NCBI RefSeq assembly: GCF_003148845.1
Contig: NZ_QGHA01000003.1
Span: 152,928 to 216,927, forward strand
DNA: 64,000 nucleotides
Direction: 5' to 3'
Source: Mucilaginibacter oryzae
GTDB taxonomy: Bacteria; Bacteroidota; Bacteroidia; Sphingobacteriales; Sphingobacteriaceae
Shown: in pieces, positions 26,487-33,876 of the stretch
Numbering within the stretch: the first letter of the stretch is position 1
How the letters are laid out: each line of letters starts with the position of its first letter
The notes under the pieces: model-generated
Database searches by the model: none
Told to the model about the DNA's origin: nothing
Seen by the model: only the letters and a program-made list of their open reading frames with translations
Translations under genes and position numbers: made by a program

Positions 26487-26816
26487 ATGGGAATCACTAA
26501 AACAGAAATATTTACCGACGAGCAAAACAAACTCGCTATTCAGCTTAAAGCCATAGCGCACCCGGCCCGCATAGCTATTTTACAGCTGATCATCGAGGCT
26601 AAAGCCTGCATTTGTGGCGACTTGTCGGCTGAATTGGGGTTAGCTCAACCCACGGTGTCCCAACATCTGAAAGAATTAAAAAACGCGGGACTGATACAAG
26701 GCTCTATTGAAGGCGTTAGCGTATGCTATTGTATTGAACCTGTGGCCTGGAAAAGTTTAAATGATGAATTGAATAAACTCTTTTCATCGTACCAAAACTT
26801 TAACAACTGCTGTTAA
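26487..26816 (+). CDS. arsR: ArsR-family arsenic-responsive repressor
   Basis: A 109-residue winged-helix regulator: LKAIAHPARIAILQLII, the recognition helix LGLAQPTVSQHLKELKNAGLI and the wing SIEGVSVCYCIE. Cysteines in KACICGDL, VCYCIE and the C-terminal NNCC are candidates for As(III) binding; the CxC pair near residue 35 lies close to the helix used in E. coli ArsR. It probably represses itself and arsM through two near-identical operators and is released by arsenite. First gene of the arsR-arsM-arsC-acr3 run. Confidence 0.9.
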   Translation: MGITKTEIFTDEQNKLAIQLKAIAHPARIAILQLIIEAKACICGDLSAELGLAQPTVSQHLKELKNAGLIQGSIEGVSVCYCIEPVAWKSLNDELNKLFSSYQNFNNCC

Positions 26817-26831
26817 AATTTTTTGCTTTAA

Positions 26832-26853
26832 TTAATCGCAATATTGCAATAAA
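26832..26853 (+). promoter_or_regulatory. Second candidate ArsR operator, before arsM
   Basis: TTAATCGCAATATTGCAATA matches the site before arsR at 20 of 22 positions and contains the perfect palindrome GCAATATTGC. It begins 25 bases before the arsM ATG. CAATATTG may act as a -7 box, so arsM-arsC-acr3 may have its own regulated promoter. Confidence 0.68.
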
Positions 26854-26856
26854 TAA

Positions 26857-27696
26857 ATGAAAACAAATCACGAATTAAAAGAACTGGTAAAGCTGAAATA
26901 CAGCGAAATAGCCTTACAGGATAAGGAAACCAACCAGGCATCATGCTGCGGCGCGGGCGGCTGCTCCACCGAAGTTTATAACATTATGAGTGAGGATTAT
27001 ACCGAACTGGAGGGCTATAACGCCGGCGCCGACCTTGGGCTTGGATGCGGCTTGCCAACCCAATTTGCGCGCATAAAAAAGGGCGATGTGGTAATTGACC
27101 TGGGCAGCGGGGCCGGTAACGATTGCTTTATTGCCCGGGCCGAAACCGGCGAGACAGGTAAGGTGATCGGGATTGATTTTACCGAAGCCATGATTAATAA
27201 AGCCCGCGAAAACGCGGATAAGCTGGGCTATAACAATGTTGAGTTCCGCCTTGGAGATATTGAAAACATGCCGGTAACAGCCAATAAGGCCGATGTGGTG
27301 GTAAGCAACTGCGTTTTAAATTTAGTGCCTGATAAAGATGCTGTTATCAAAGATATTTATCGCGTGTTGAAACCTGGCGGGCACTTCAGCATTTCGGATA
27401 TTGTTTTAACCGGATCCCTGCCCGAAAAAATCCGCTCGGCGGCAGAAATGTATGCCGGTTGTGTATCGGGCGCTATTCAAAAAGAGGAATACCTTGGGCT
27501 GATCAGCAAAAACGGGTTCAGCAATATCACTGTTCAAAAAGAAAAATCAATCATTATCCCTGATGATATTTTGGGCAATTACCTTTCAACAGAAGAAATA
27601 GCCGAATTTAAAAATGGCAGGGGCGCCATTGTAAGTGTTACCGTTTATGCCGAAAAACCCGAAATAAAGGCCTGCTGTGAGCCGGGCTGTTGTTAA
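26857..27696 (+). CDS. arsM: Arsenite S-adenosylmethionine methyltransferase ArsM
   Basis: A 279-residue class I methyltransferase with the SAM loop VIDLGSGAGNDC and downstream GIDFTEAMINKAR. Three conserved arsenite-binding cysteines are present: Cys64 (LGLGCGLP), Cys152 (SNCVLNL) and Cys202 (YAGCVSGA). Extra cysteine pairs lie at the N-terminus (SCCGAGGC) and C-terminus (CCEPGCC) and may help collect arsenite. It converts As(III) to methylated arsenicals. It is followed after nine bases by arsC. Confidence 0.94.
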   Translation: MKTNHELKELVKLKYSEIALQDKETNQASCCGAGGCSTEVYNIMSEDYTELEGYNAGADLGLGCGLPTQFARIKKGDVVIDLGSGAGNDCFIARAETGETGKVIGIDFTEAMINKARENADKLGYNNVEFRLGDIENMPVTANKADVVVSNCVLNLVPDKDAVIKDIYRVLKPGGHFSISDIVLTGSLPEKIRSAAEMYAGCVSGAIQKEEYLGLISKNGFSNITVQKEKSIIIPDDILGNYLSTEEIAEFKNGRGAIVSVTVYAEKPEIKACCEPGCC

Positions 27697-27705
27697 TAAC
27701 CCAAC

Positions 27706-28131
27706 ATGAAAAACGTATTAGTATTGTGCACCGGCAATAGTTGCCGCAGCCAGATTGCCCATGGATATTTAAAGTATTTCGCAGGCGACAAAGCAAACAT
27801 TTACAGCGCCGGGATTGAAACGCATGGCGTAAACCCGCGGGCTATTCAAATTATGGCCGAAGATGGTATAGATATTTCCAATCATACCTCAAACCATGTT
27901 GATGAGTATACCGGTATCCCCTTTGATTATGTAATCACCGTTTGCGATAACGCCAACGAAGCCTGTCCCTTCTTTCCGGGGAATGTAAAACGCCTTCACC
28001 ATAATTTTCCAGATCCGGCAAAAGCCGCCGGGACAGAAGAGGAGATAATGACATCATTCAGGCAGGTACGCGAACAGATCAAGGAGTATACCCAAAAGTT
28101 TAGCCACCAATACCTAACTAAAACTATTTGA
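27706..28131 (+). CDS. arsC: Arsenate reductase ArsC, low-molecular-weight phosphatase type
   Basis: A 141-residue protein with the CX5R loop (Cys8 to Arg14, LCTGNSCRS) and the two resolving cysteines Cys80 and Cys87 ([12 protein letters not shown]). These define the thioredoxin-coupled arsenate reductase family. It reduces As(V) to As(III), which ArsM methylates and Acr3 exports. It ends one base before the acr3 start codon, so the two are translationally linked. Confidence 0.94.
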   Translation: MKNVLVLCTGNSCRSQIAHGYLKYFAGDKANIYSAGIETHGVNPRAIQIMAEDGIDISNHTSNHVDEYTGIPFDYVITVCDNANEACPFFPGNVKRLHHNFPDPAKAAGTEEEIMTSFRQVREQIKEYTQKFSHQYLTKTI

Positions 28132-28132
28132 T

Positions 28133-29209
28133 ATGGCTGCCAATAATTGCTCCCCCGTTGCCCAACGAAAACGCCTTGGCTTTATTGACCGTTATCTTAC
28201 CCTATGGATTTTTCTGGCGATGATATCGGGTGTTTCTATAGGCTATTTTATACCATCATCGCCCGCCTTTATCAATTCATTTTCGAGCGGTACAACCAAT
28301 ATACCGCTGGCTATCGGGTTGATATTAATGATGTACCCGCCCCTGGCTAAGGTAAATTACGGGCAAATGGGTAAGGTATTCAAAAACACCAAAGTTTTGA
28401 TTGCTTCTCTTACTTTAAACTGGATAGCAGGCCCCATCCTGATGTTCATTTTGGCCCTGGCTTTTCTTCACAATTATCCACACTACATGTATGGGCTTAT
28501 ATTGATAGGTCTTGCCCGCTGCATAGCGATGGTGGTGGTTTGGAATGATCTTGCTGATGGCAACCCCGAATACGCGGCCGGGTTGATTGCACTCAACAGC
28601 GTTTTCCAGGTGTTTTTATACAGCGTGTACGCATATATTTTTATATCGGTACTTCCGCCGCTGTTTGGTTTTAAAGGGCATAATGTACAGATTACCATTG
28701 TCCAGATTGCAGAAAGCGTTGGTTTATACCTCGGGATTCCCTTTGCCGCGGGCGTTATCAGCCGGTATACGTTAATTAAAATAAAGGGACAGGATTGGTT
28801 TCAGCATAAATTTGTTCCGTTTATTTCACCGCTAACGCTTATTGCCTTGCTATTTACCATTGTGGTAATGTTTAGCCTTAAAGGGGCGCTGATAGTGCGC
28901 ATACCTATGGATGTAGCGCGCGTTGCCATACCCTTAATAGTGTACTTTGCCATCATGTTTTTGCTTAGCTTCTTCACGGGCAAATATTTTGGCGCCGATT
29001 ATTCGAAAAGTACATCTATTGCCTTTACAGCCACTGGCAATAATTTTGAGCTTGCCATTGCGGTATCCATTGGTGTGTTCGGCATTAACTCGGGCGAGGC
29101 TTTTGCCGGCGTGATCGGTCCGCTTGTTGAGGTACCCGCATTAATCGCGCTGGTTAACGTGGCTTACTGGTTCCGGGGCAAGTATTTTCCTGATACAACC
29201 AGGGCTTAG
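28133..29209 (+). CDS. acr3: Arsenite efflux transporter, Acr3 family
   Basis: A 358-residue inner-membrane protein with about ten transmembrane helices. The family signatures are the conserved cysteine in [17 protein letters not shown] and [13 protein letters not shown]. It exports As(OH)3 using the proton gradient. Last gene of the arsenic operon, closed by a strong bidirectional hairpin. Confidence 0.94.
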   Translation: MAANNCSPVAQRKRLGFIDRYLTLWIFLAMISGVSIGYFIPSSPAFINSFSSGTTNIPLAIGLILMMYPPLAKVNYGQMGKVFKNTKVLIASLTLNWIAGPILMFILALAFLHNYPHYMYGLILIGLARCIAMVVVWNDLADGNPEYAAGLIALNSVFQVFLYSVYAYIFISVLPPLFGFKGHNVQITIVQIAESVGLYLGIPFAAGVISRYTLIKIKGQDWFQHKFVPFISPLTLIALLFTIVVMFSLKGALIVRIPMDVARVAIPLIVYFAIMFLLSFFTGKYFGADYSKSTSIAFTATGNNFELAIAVSIGVFGINSGEAFAGVIGPLVEVPALIALVNVAYWFRGKYFPDTTRA

Positions 29210-29235
29210 CCCCAAAGCTGTAAAAATAACCGGCA

Positions 29236-29270
29236 TAAAAAAAGCGATCTGGTGCAGATCGCTTTTTTTA
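29236..29270. terminator. Bidirectional terminator between acr3 and the response-regulator gene
   Basis: Perfect 16-base arms (29236-29251 and 29255-29270) with a three-base loop, flanked by A and T runs, serve the two convergent genes. Confidence 0.92.
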
Positions 29271-29291
29271 TAGTAAGTTTTTACTGCTTAA

Positions 29292-29981
29292 CTATGCTTC
29301 AAATTTGTAACCTACGCCTTTTACTGTAGCAACACAATCGTCGCCCAGTTTTTCGCGCAGTTTACGGATGTGCACATCAATAGTACGGTTGGTTACCACT
29401 ACCGAATCTTCCCAGATATTTTTCAGGATCACCTCGCGGGTATAAACTTTGCCCGGTTTTGAGGCCAGCAGGTAAAGCAGTTCAAATTCCTTTTTTGCCA
29501 AAACCACTTTAACACCGTTTTTATAAACCAGGTATGCCTCGCGGTCAATCACCAGGTCGCCTATTTCCAGTTTATTATCAATTACATCTTCGGCTGGGGC
29601 GTTACGGCGCAGTATAGCATTAATGCGGCTCACCAGGGCGCGCGGCTTAATGGGCTTAGCTATATAATCGTCGGCCCCAACGTTAAAACCTGCAATTTCC
29701 GAATATTCTTCGCTGCGCGCTGTTAAAAATACCATGAATGTATTCTTAAACTCGGGCATTGTGCGCATAATACGACAGGCTTCAATGCCGTCCATTTTAG
29801 GCATCATGATATCCAGCACAATCAAATCAGGAAGCGCTTTCTTAGCTTCGGCAACAGCTTCCTGGCCATTGCGGGCTAAAAAAACCTGGTAACCTTCTTT
29901 TTTGAGGTTGTACTCAATCAGTTCGAGGATATCGGGTTCGTCATCAACAATAAGTATTTTCTGTTTGGCGGTGCTGCTCAT
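29292..29981 (-). CDS. OmpR/PhoB-family response regulator
   Basis: A 229-residue protein with a receiver domain (VDDEPD, phosphoacceptor Asp57 in VLDIMMPKMDG, Thr of FLTARS, Lys of AKPIKP) and a winged-helix DNA-binding domain (FELLYLLASKPGKVYTREVI, VTNRTIDVHIRKLREKLG). A partner kinase is not adjacent, so it is an orphan within this window. It is cytosolic and probably monocistronic. Confidence 0.93.
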   Translation of the reverse strand: MSSTAKQKILIVDDEPDILELIEYNLKKEGYQVFLARNGQEAVAEAKKALPDLIVLDIMMPKMDGIEACRIMRTMPEFKNTFMVFLTARSEEYSEIAGFNVGADDYIAKPIKPRALVSRINAILRRNAPAEDVIDNKLEIGDLVIDREAYLVYKNGVKVVLAKKEFELLYLLASKPGKVYTREVILKNIWEDSVVVTNRTIDVHIRKLREKLGDDCVATVKGVGYKFEA

Positions 29982-30087
29982 GTTGCGTTAATTTCTTTGT
30001 GTAAAAGTATACGCTTAACAACAGCTAATGGTTAAACTAATATTAACAAATTGTTAAACGTTACCTTATATTAACCGTAAATTGAGG

Positions 30088-31233
30088 CTATTTAAATGTT
30101 TTATTTAAAAAAGCTTCAAGATCGGCCCCGGTGATGTTCTTGGCAACGATGTTTCCCTGCGGATCGATAATGAAATTTGAGGGAATGGCCTCTATATGAT
30201 AAAGCGCTTCTGTAGGGCCTTCAAAGCCGTTCAGATCCGAGCCGTGCGCCCATGTTAACTTATCATCATTGATAGCTTTTTGCCACTCCTGCTTACCTTT
30301 ATCCAACGAGATCCCTAAAATATTAAAGCCCTTATCTTTAAAGGTGTTGTATTGCTTTACCACATTAGGGTTTTCCATGCGGCAAGGCTGGCACCACGAT
30401 GCCCAGAAATCGATCATTACATATTTACCTTTATAATCGGCAAGCTTTATCGGTTTGCCATCAATACCGGTAACCGTAAACTCCGGGGCTTTATGACCGA
30501 TAGAGATCGGCTTTACCTTATCCATCTGCGCGATAAACTTTTGCACGGTTGGGTTATCTTTAAACTCGCCCCTGATCTCGTCGGCAAATTTTATCAACTG
30601 CGATTCGTATTTTGTAGGATCGAGTGTCGTGGCCGCGTAAAAACCTGCCAATGATTTTTTGTTATCATTTACAAACTTTAATACCGCCTGCGCGCCATCG
30701 TTAACGTTTTTCAAAAACACCGGCATGTAAATTTTCAGTAACGAATCGTTACGTTCGCCATGCGCTTTCTCCTGGTACTCGGCAAAAAGTTTGGCGTTTT
30801 TATCGCTGTAGGTATTACTGATGCGGTTAAACTCTTTGATCTTGTCCGAATCGTCCGAACCTTTAATGGTATAATCGTGCTTAGGGTCGTTATTATCGGT
30901 AGTAAATTCGATGTCATCACCGTTTTTGGCAATAAAATCGTACAGGTTTTCGCCCTGCATTTCGCTGCCCTGCGGGCTGGTATTGCCTATCTTTAACTTA
31001 AACAGGTTGGGATAAAGCGCAACATGCTTAAATTCAAACTTACCATTTTCGCCCAGCGAAGTTGAATCAACAACCTTTAAACCCGAGCTATCCACTTCGA
31101 TCAGATAAATCCCTTTAAGTTTGCCCGGATTTTTGATGGTTCCCGAAACACTGAACTGCGATTCGTTTTTACAAGAGTACATGCCCGCGCTAAGCAATAG
31201 CAACGCGGCTGCAGCCATATTTTTAACTTTCAT
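30088..31233 (-). CDS. TlpA-like thiol-disulfide lipoprotein with N-terminal DUF4369
   Basis: A 381-residue protein. A lipoprotein signal (LLLLSAGMYSCKNES, lipid Cys near 21) anchors it outside the cytosol. Residues 28-130 match DUF4369 (FSVSGTIKNPGKLKGIYLIE). The C-terminal 140 residues are a thioredoxin-fold domain with the active site WASWCQPCR (Cys281, Cys284). It probably reduces or rearranges disulfides in periplasmic proteins or cytochromes. Its start codon abuts the gatB stop, indicating co-transcription with gatB. Confidence 0.9.
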   Translation of the reverse strand: MKVKNMAAAALLLLSAGMYSCKNESQFSVSGTIKNPGKLKGIYLIEVDSSGLKVVDSTSLGENGKFEFKHVALYPNLFKLKIGNTSPQGSEMQGENLYDFIAKNGDDIEFTTDNNDPKHDYTIKGSDDSDKIKEFNRISNTYSDKNAKLFAEYQEKAHGERNDSLLKIYMPVFLKNVNDGAQAVLKFVNDNKKSLAGFYAATTLDPTKYESQLIKFADEIRGEFKDNPTVQKFIAQMDKVKPISIGHKAPEFTVTGIDGKPIKLADYKGKYVMIDFWASWCQPCRMENPNVVKQYNTFKDKGFNILGISLDKGKQEWQKAINDDKLTWAHGSDLNGFEGPTEALYHIEAIPSNFIIDPQGNIVAKNITGADLEAFLNKTFK

Positions 31234-32703
31234 CTATTTAGCTTCTAATTCTTTTATCAACAGCTGGTTAGTTTTTTGCGGATCAATCTTCCCTTTCGAG
31301 CTTTTCATGATCTCGCCCATAAACAGGCCTAAAACGCCTTTCTTTCCCTTTTGGTATTCCTTAACCTTATCAGGAAATTTGGCAATGGCGTCTTTAATAA
31401 AACGGCTTACATCATCACCATCGGCACTGATCAGCAGGTTAAGTTCCTTAGCCAGATCATGGGGATCCTTACCCGGCTGACTGATCATGACAGGGAACAA
31501 TTTGTGCGAAGCTACAGAATTATTTATCACGCCGCTGTCAATTAGTTTGATGAGGGTGGCAAGGTTAGCAGGCGTAACAGCAAAGTTACCAATGCTTTGG
31601 CCATGATCATTAAGGTATGAGCGCACAGCGCCCATCATCCAGTTGGCAGCCGCTTTGTAATGATCGGTATGTTTTATCAGTTCTTCAAAGTAAAACGCGG
31701 TATCCCTGTCGGCAGTAATTACCGAGGCGTCATAAGCCGAAAGGCCTAAGGTTTGCGTATATCTTTGAACCAGTTGCGCAGGCAAGGCCGGTAAGGCTTT
31801 GCGGATGTTGTCCACATACTCCAGGCTTAACTTCAGCGGCGGTAAATCGGGCTCGGGGAAATAGCGATAATCGTTAGCCATTTCTTTTGAGCGCAATACC
31901 GACGTTTCGCCGGTATCGGCATTAAAGTTCAGCGTATTTTGGTCGATATGGCCACCGGCCTCAATAATATTTACCTGGCGGATAAACTCATGTTCGATAG
32001 CGCGTTGCACGTTACGGATAGAGTTGAGGTTTTTAACCTCGCAACGGTTACCATAAGTAGTGGCACCTTTTAAGCGTACCGAAATATTGGCATCACAACG
32101 CATGCTGCCTTCTTCCATATTGCCATCGCAAATATCCAGGTAGCGAAGTATTTTACGCATTTCGGTAAGGAACTGGCCAACCTCTTCGGCGCTGCGCATA
32201 TCGGGTTCAGATACGATCTCAACGAGGGGAACGCCCGCCCGGTTCAGGTCGATCAGGGAATCGGCATGGTGCTGATCGTGCATGCTTTTGCCCGCGTCTT
32301 CTTCCATATGGATGTGGTGCAGGGCTATATTTTTTTCAGTACCATCAGCCAGTTTCACCGGCACATAACCACGAAGGCAAATAGGCGCCTGATCCTGGCT
32401 AATCTGGTACCCTTTAGGCAAATCGGCGTAGAAATAGTTTTTACGGGCGAAGCTATTATTCAAATTGATGGTACAATTACAAGCCAGGCCCATTTTAACG
32501 GCATATTCAACCGCTTTTTTGTTGATAAAAGGCAATGTACCGGGATGCCCCAGCGATACCATGCTAACATGGCGGTTAGGTTCGGCACCAAAAGCAGCAG
32601 AGTCTGCCGAGAATACCTTACTTAGTGTAGATAACTGCGCGTGTACTTCAAGGCCTATTACCACCTCGTACTTTTCAGCTACCCCGTCTGCGAGAACTGT
32701 CAT
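31234..32703 (-). CDS. gatB: Asp-tRNA(Asn)/Glu-tRNA(Gln) amidotransferase subunit B
   Basis: A 489-residue GatB with VVIGLEVHAQL, the kinase-like active-site blocks NRAGVPLVEIVSEPDMRS and EEGSMRCDANISVR, PDLPPL and the C-terminal YqeY-like tail domain. It phosphorylates and amidates misacylated tRNA with GatA and GatC, which are not in this window. It is followed directly by the TlpA-like gene. Confidence 0.96.
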   Translation of the reverse strand: MTVLADGVAEKYEVVIGLEVHAQLSTLSKVFSADSAAFGAEPNRHVSMVSLGHPGTLPFINKKAVEYAVKMGLACNCTINLNNSFARKNYFYADLPKGYQISQDQAPICLRGYVPVKLADGTEKNIALHHIHMEEDAGKSMHDQHHADSLIDLNRAGVPLVEIVSEPDMRSAEEVGQFLTEMRKILRYLDICDGNMEEGSMRCDANISVRLKGATTYGNRCEVKNLNSIRNVQRAIEHEFIRQVNIIEAGGHIDQNTLNFNADTGETSVLRSKEMANDYRYFPEPDLPPLKLSLEYVDNIRKALPALPAQLVQRYTQTLGLSAYDASVITADRDTAFYFEELIKHTDHYKAAANWMMGAVRSYLNDHGQSIGNFAVTPANLATLIKLIDSGVINNSVASHKLFPVMISQPGKDPHDLAKELNLLISADGDDVSRFIKDAIAKFPDKVKEYQKGKKGVLGLFMGEIMKSSKGKIDPQKTNQLLIKELEAK

Positions 32704-33177
32704 AAAAATAAAAATTCAGCTATGATTTTACTGAGCTATAAAAGTCAAATATATAAAGATTAATACAGTATCGGCAGCATTTTACTTTTAAAAACAAGGG
32801 TAAAAGTACAATACCATAGTTGTGAGGTGGAAATTATAGAGATTGGTGCCGGCACAGGTGTTCACTTTTTTAAAAACGGGTGTTCACTGTTTTAAAAGCA
32901 AAAATCGCAAGTACTTGACTATCAACAGCAATGTGTTCAGAATGGCACTTTGGAATAAAATACAACTTTCTTAAAACATTGATTAACAATAAAATACAAT
33001 TTTAAAAAAAACTAAAGTGTTCACACTTTTAAAATTGAACACCCTGTACCATACAGCAGGTTGCAATGAGGCTGCATGGCGCCAAAATTAAACCATTATG
33101 ACAGCTATATGTCTATCTAAGTAAACGGCACAAAAATTGAATTAAGTGCCTCAATATTTTTAGAAGATACACGTACC
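32704..33177. repeat. Intergenic region with three GTGTTCAC-TTTTAAAA repeats
   Basis: No gene in 474 bases. A 19-base word (consensus RGTGTTCAC, two variable bases, TTTTAAAA) occurs at 32858-32876, 32879-32897 and 33016-33034, and an inverted TGAACACC follows at 33036-33043. GTGTTCA also occurs at 32933-32939. AATAAAATACAA occurs twice (32954-32965 and 32988-32999). The arrangement, upstream of a secreted-protein gene, looks like a cluster of regulator binding sites or a decayed repeat. Confidence 0.6.
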
Positions 33178-33690
33178 ATGAAAAAGTTAATTTTAGGAAT
33201 GCTTGCCGGATGTTTTATATTGGCTGCTTCCGTAACCCAATCACAGGCCCAGGTAAGTTTAAATGTGCACATTGGCACCTGGAACCCGCCTGCCGAATAT
33301 GCCGGCGTTAATTACTATTATTTACCGGATGTGGAAAGCTATTACTATGTGCCCACCCATCAATATGTTTATTTAGATGGCGGAAACTGGGTTTGGAGAA
33401 ATTCGTTACCTCCGCGCTATGCGAGCTATAACATTGCTACCGGCTATAAAGTAGCCGTAAACCGCCCAAGGGCATACACATATTTTAAACACGACCGCGA
33501 CACTTACGCGCGTTACCGCGGCACCCGTAACGTAATTGTACGCGATAATTATCACACCCGCGTTGTAAACCGCACCCGAGTGGTGAACCGTACAAAGGTT
33601 ATAAACCATCCGCATAACCGGGTAATAAACAGAACAGTAGTTGTAAAACATGGACATGACAACGGGCGTCATAACGGCCACCGCCATTAA
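33178..33690 (+). CDS. Secreted, Tyr/Asn/Arg-rich hypothetical protein
   Basis: A 170-residue protein with a clear signal peptide (MKKLILGMLAGCFILAASVTQSQAQ). A tyrosine-rich domain (NYYYLPDVESYYYVPTHQYV, WVWRNSLPPRY) is followed by a repetitive basic tail with the unit RVVNRT/KVINHP/RVINRT and a His-rich end (HGHDNGRHNGHRH). It resembles small periplasmic proteins of Bacteroidota with no known function. The His-rich tail could bind metal. It is monocistronic with a strong terminator. Confidence 0.75.
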   Translation: MKKLILGMLAGCFILAASVTQSQAQVSLNVHIGTWNPPAEYAGVNYYYLPDVESYYYVPTHQYVYLDGGNWVWRNSLPPRYASYNIATGYKVAVNRPRAYTYFKHDRDTYARYRGTRNVIVRDNYHTRVVNRTRVVNRTKVINHPHNRVINRTVVVKHGHDNGRHNGHRH

Positions 33691-33710
33691 TTGTCCAATA
33701 GTAATTTTAA

Positions 33711-33758
33711 TAAAAAAAGAGACGACCACCCGAATCGGGTGGTCGTCTCTTTTTTTAT
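33711..33758. terminator. Bidirectional terminator
   Basis: A long GC-rich stem (GAGACGACCACCCG / CGGGTGGTCGTCTC) with a three-base loop is flanked by an A run and a T run, downstream of the secreted-protein gene. Confidence 0.93.
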
Positions 33759-33768
33759 ACCTCCAACC

Positions 33769-33848
33769 GTCATTGCGAGGTACGAAGCAATCGCGAACTA
33801 TGCAGGGCAACCTTGCCTCCTTGCGATTGCTTCGTACCTTATAATGAC
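33769..33848. repeat. GTCATTGCGAGGTACGAAGC-type inverted repeat
   Basis: Arms 33769-33794 and 33823-33848 match as inverse copies at 23 of 26 positions. The sequence GTCATTGCGAGG...GAAGCAATC is a familiar type of interspersed repeat in bacterial genomes of this group. It is non-coding and lies between the terminator and alaS. Confidence 0.8.
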
Positions 33849-33876
33849 TTGTAGGTTTACATTTTTTGGATTTATA

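Noticed and set aside
32941..32960. Possible sigma-54 promoter (TGGCAC at 32943)
   Set aside because: The -24-like TGGCAC is present but the required GC at -12 is missing at the right spacing.
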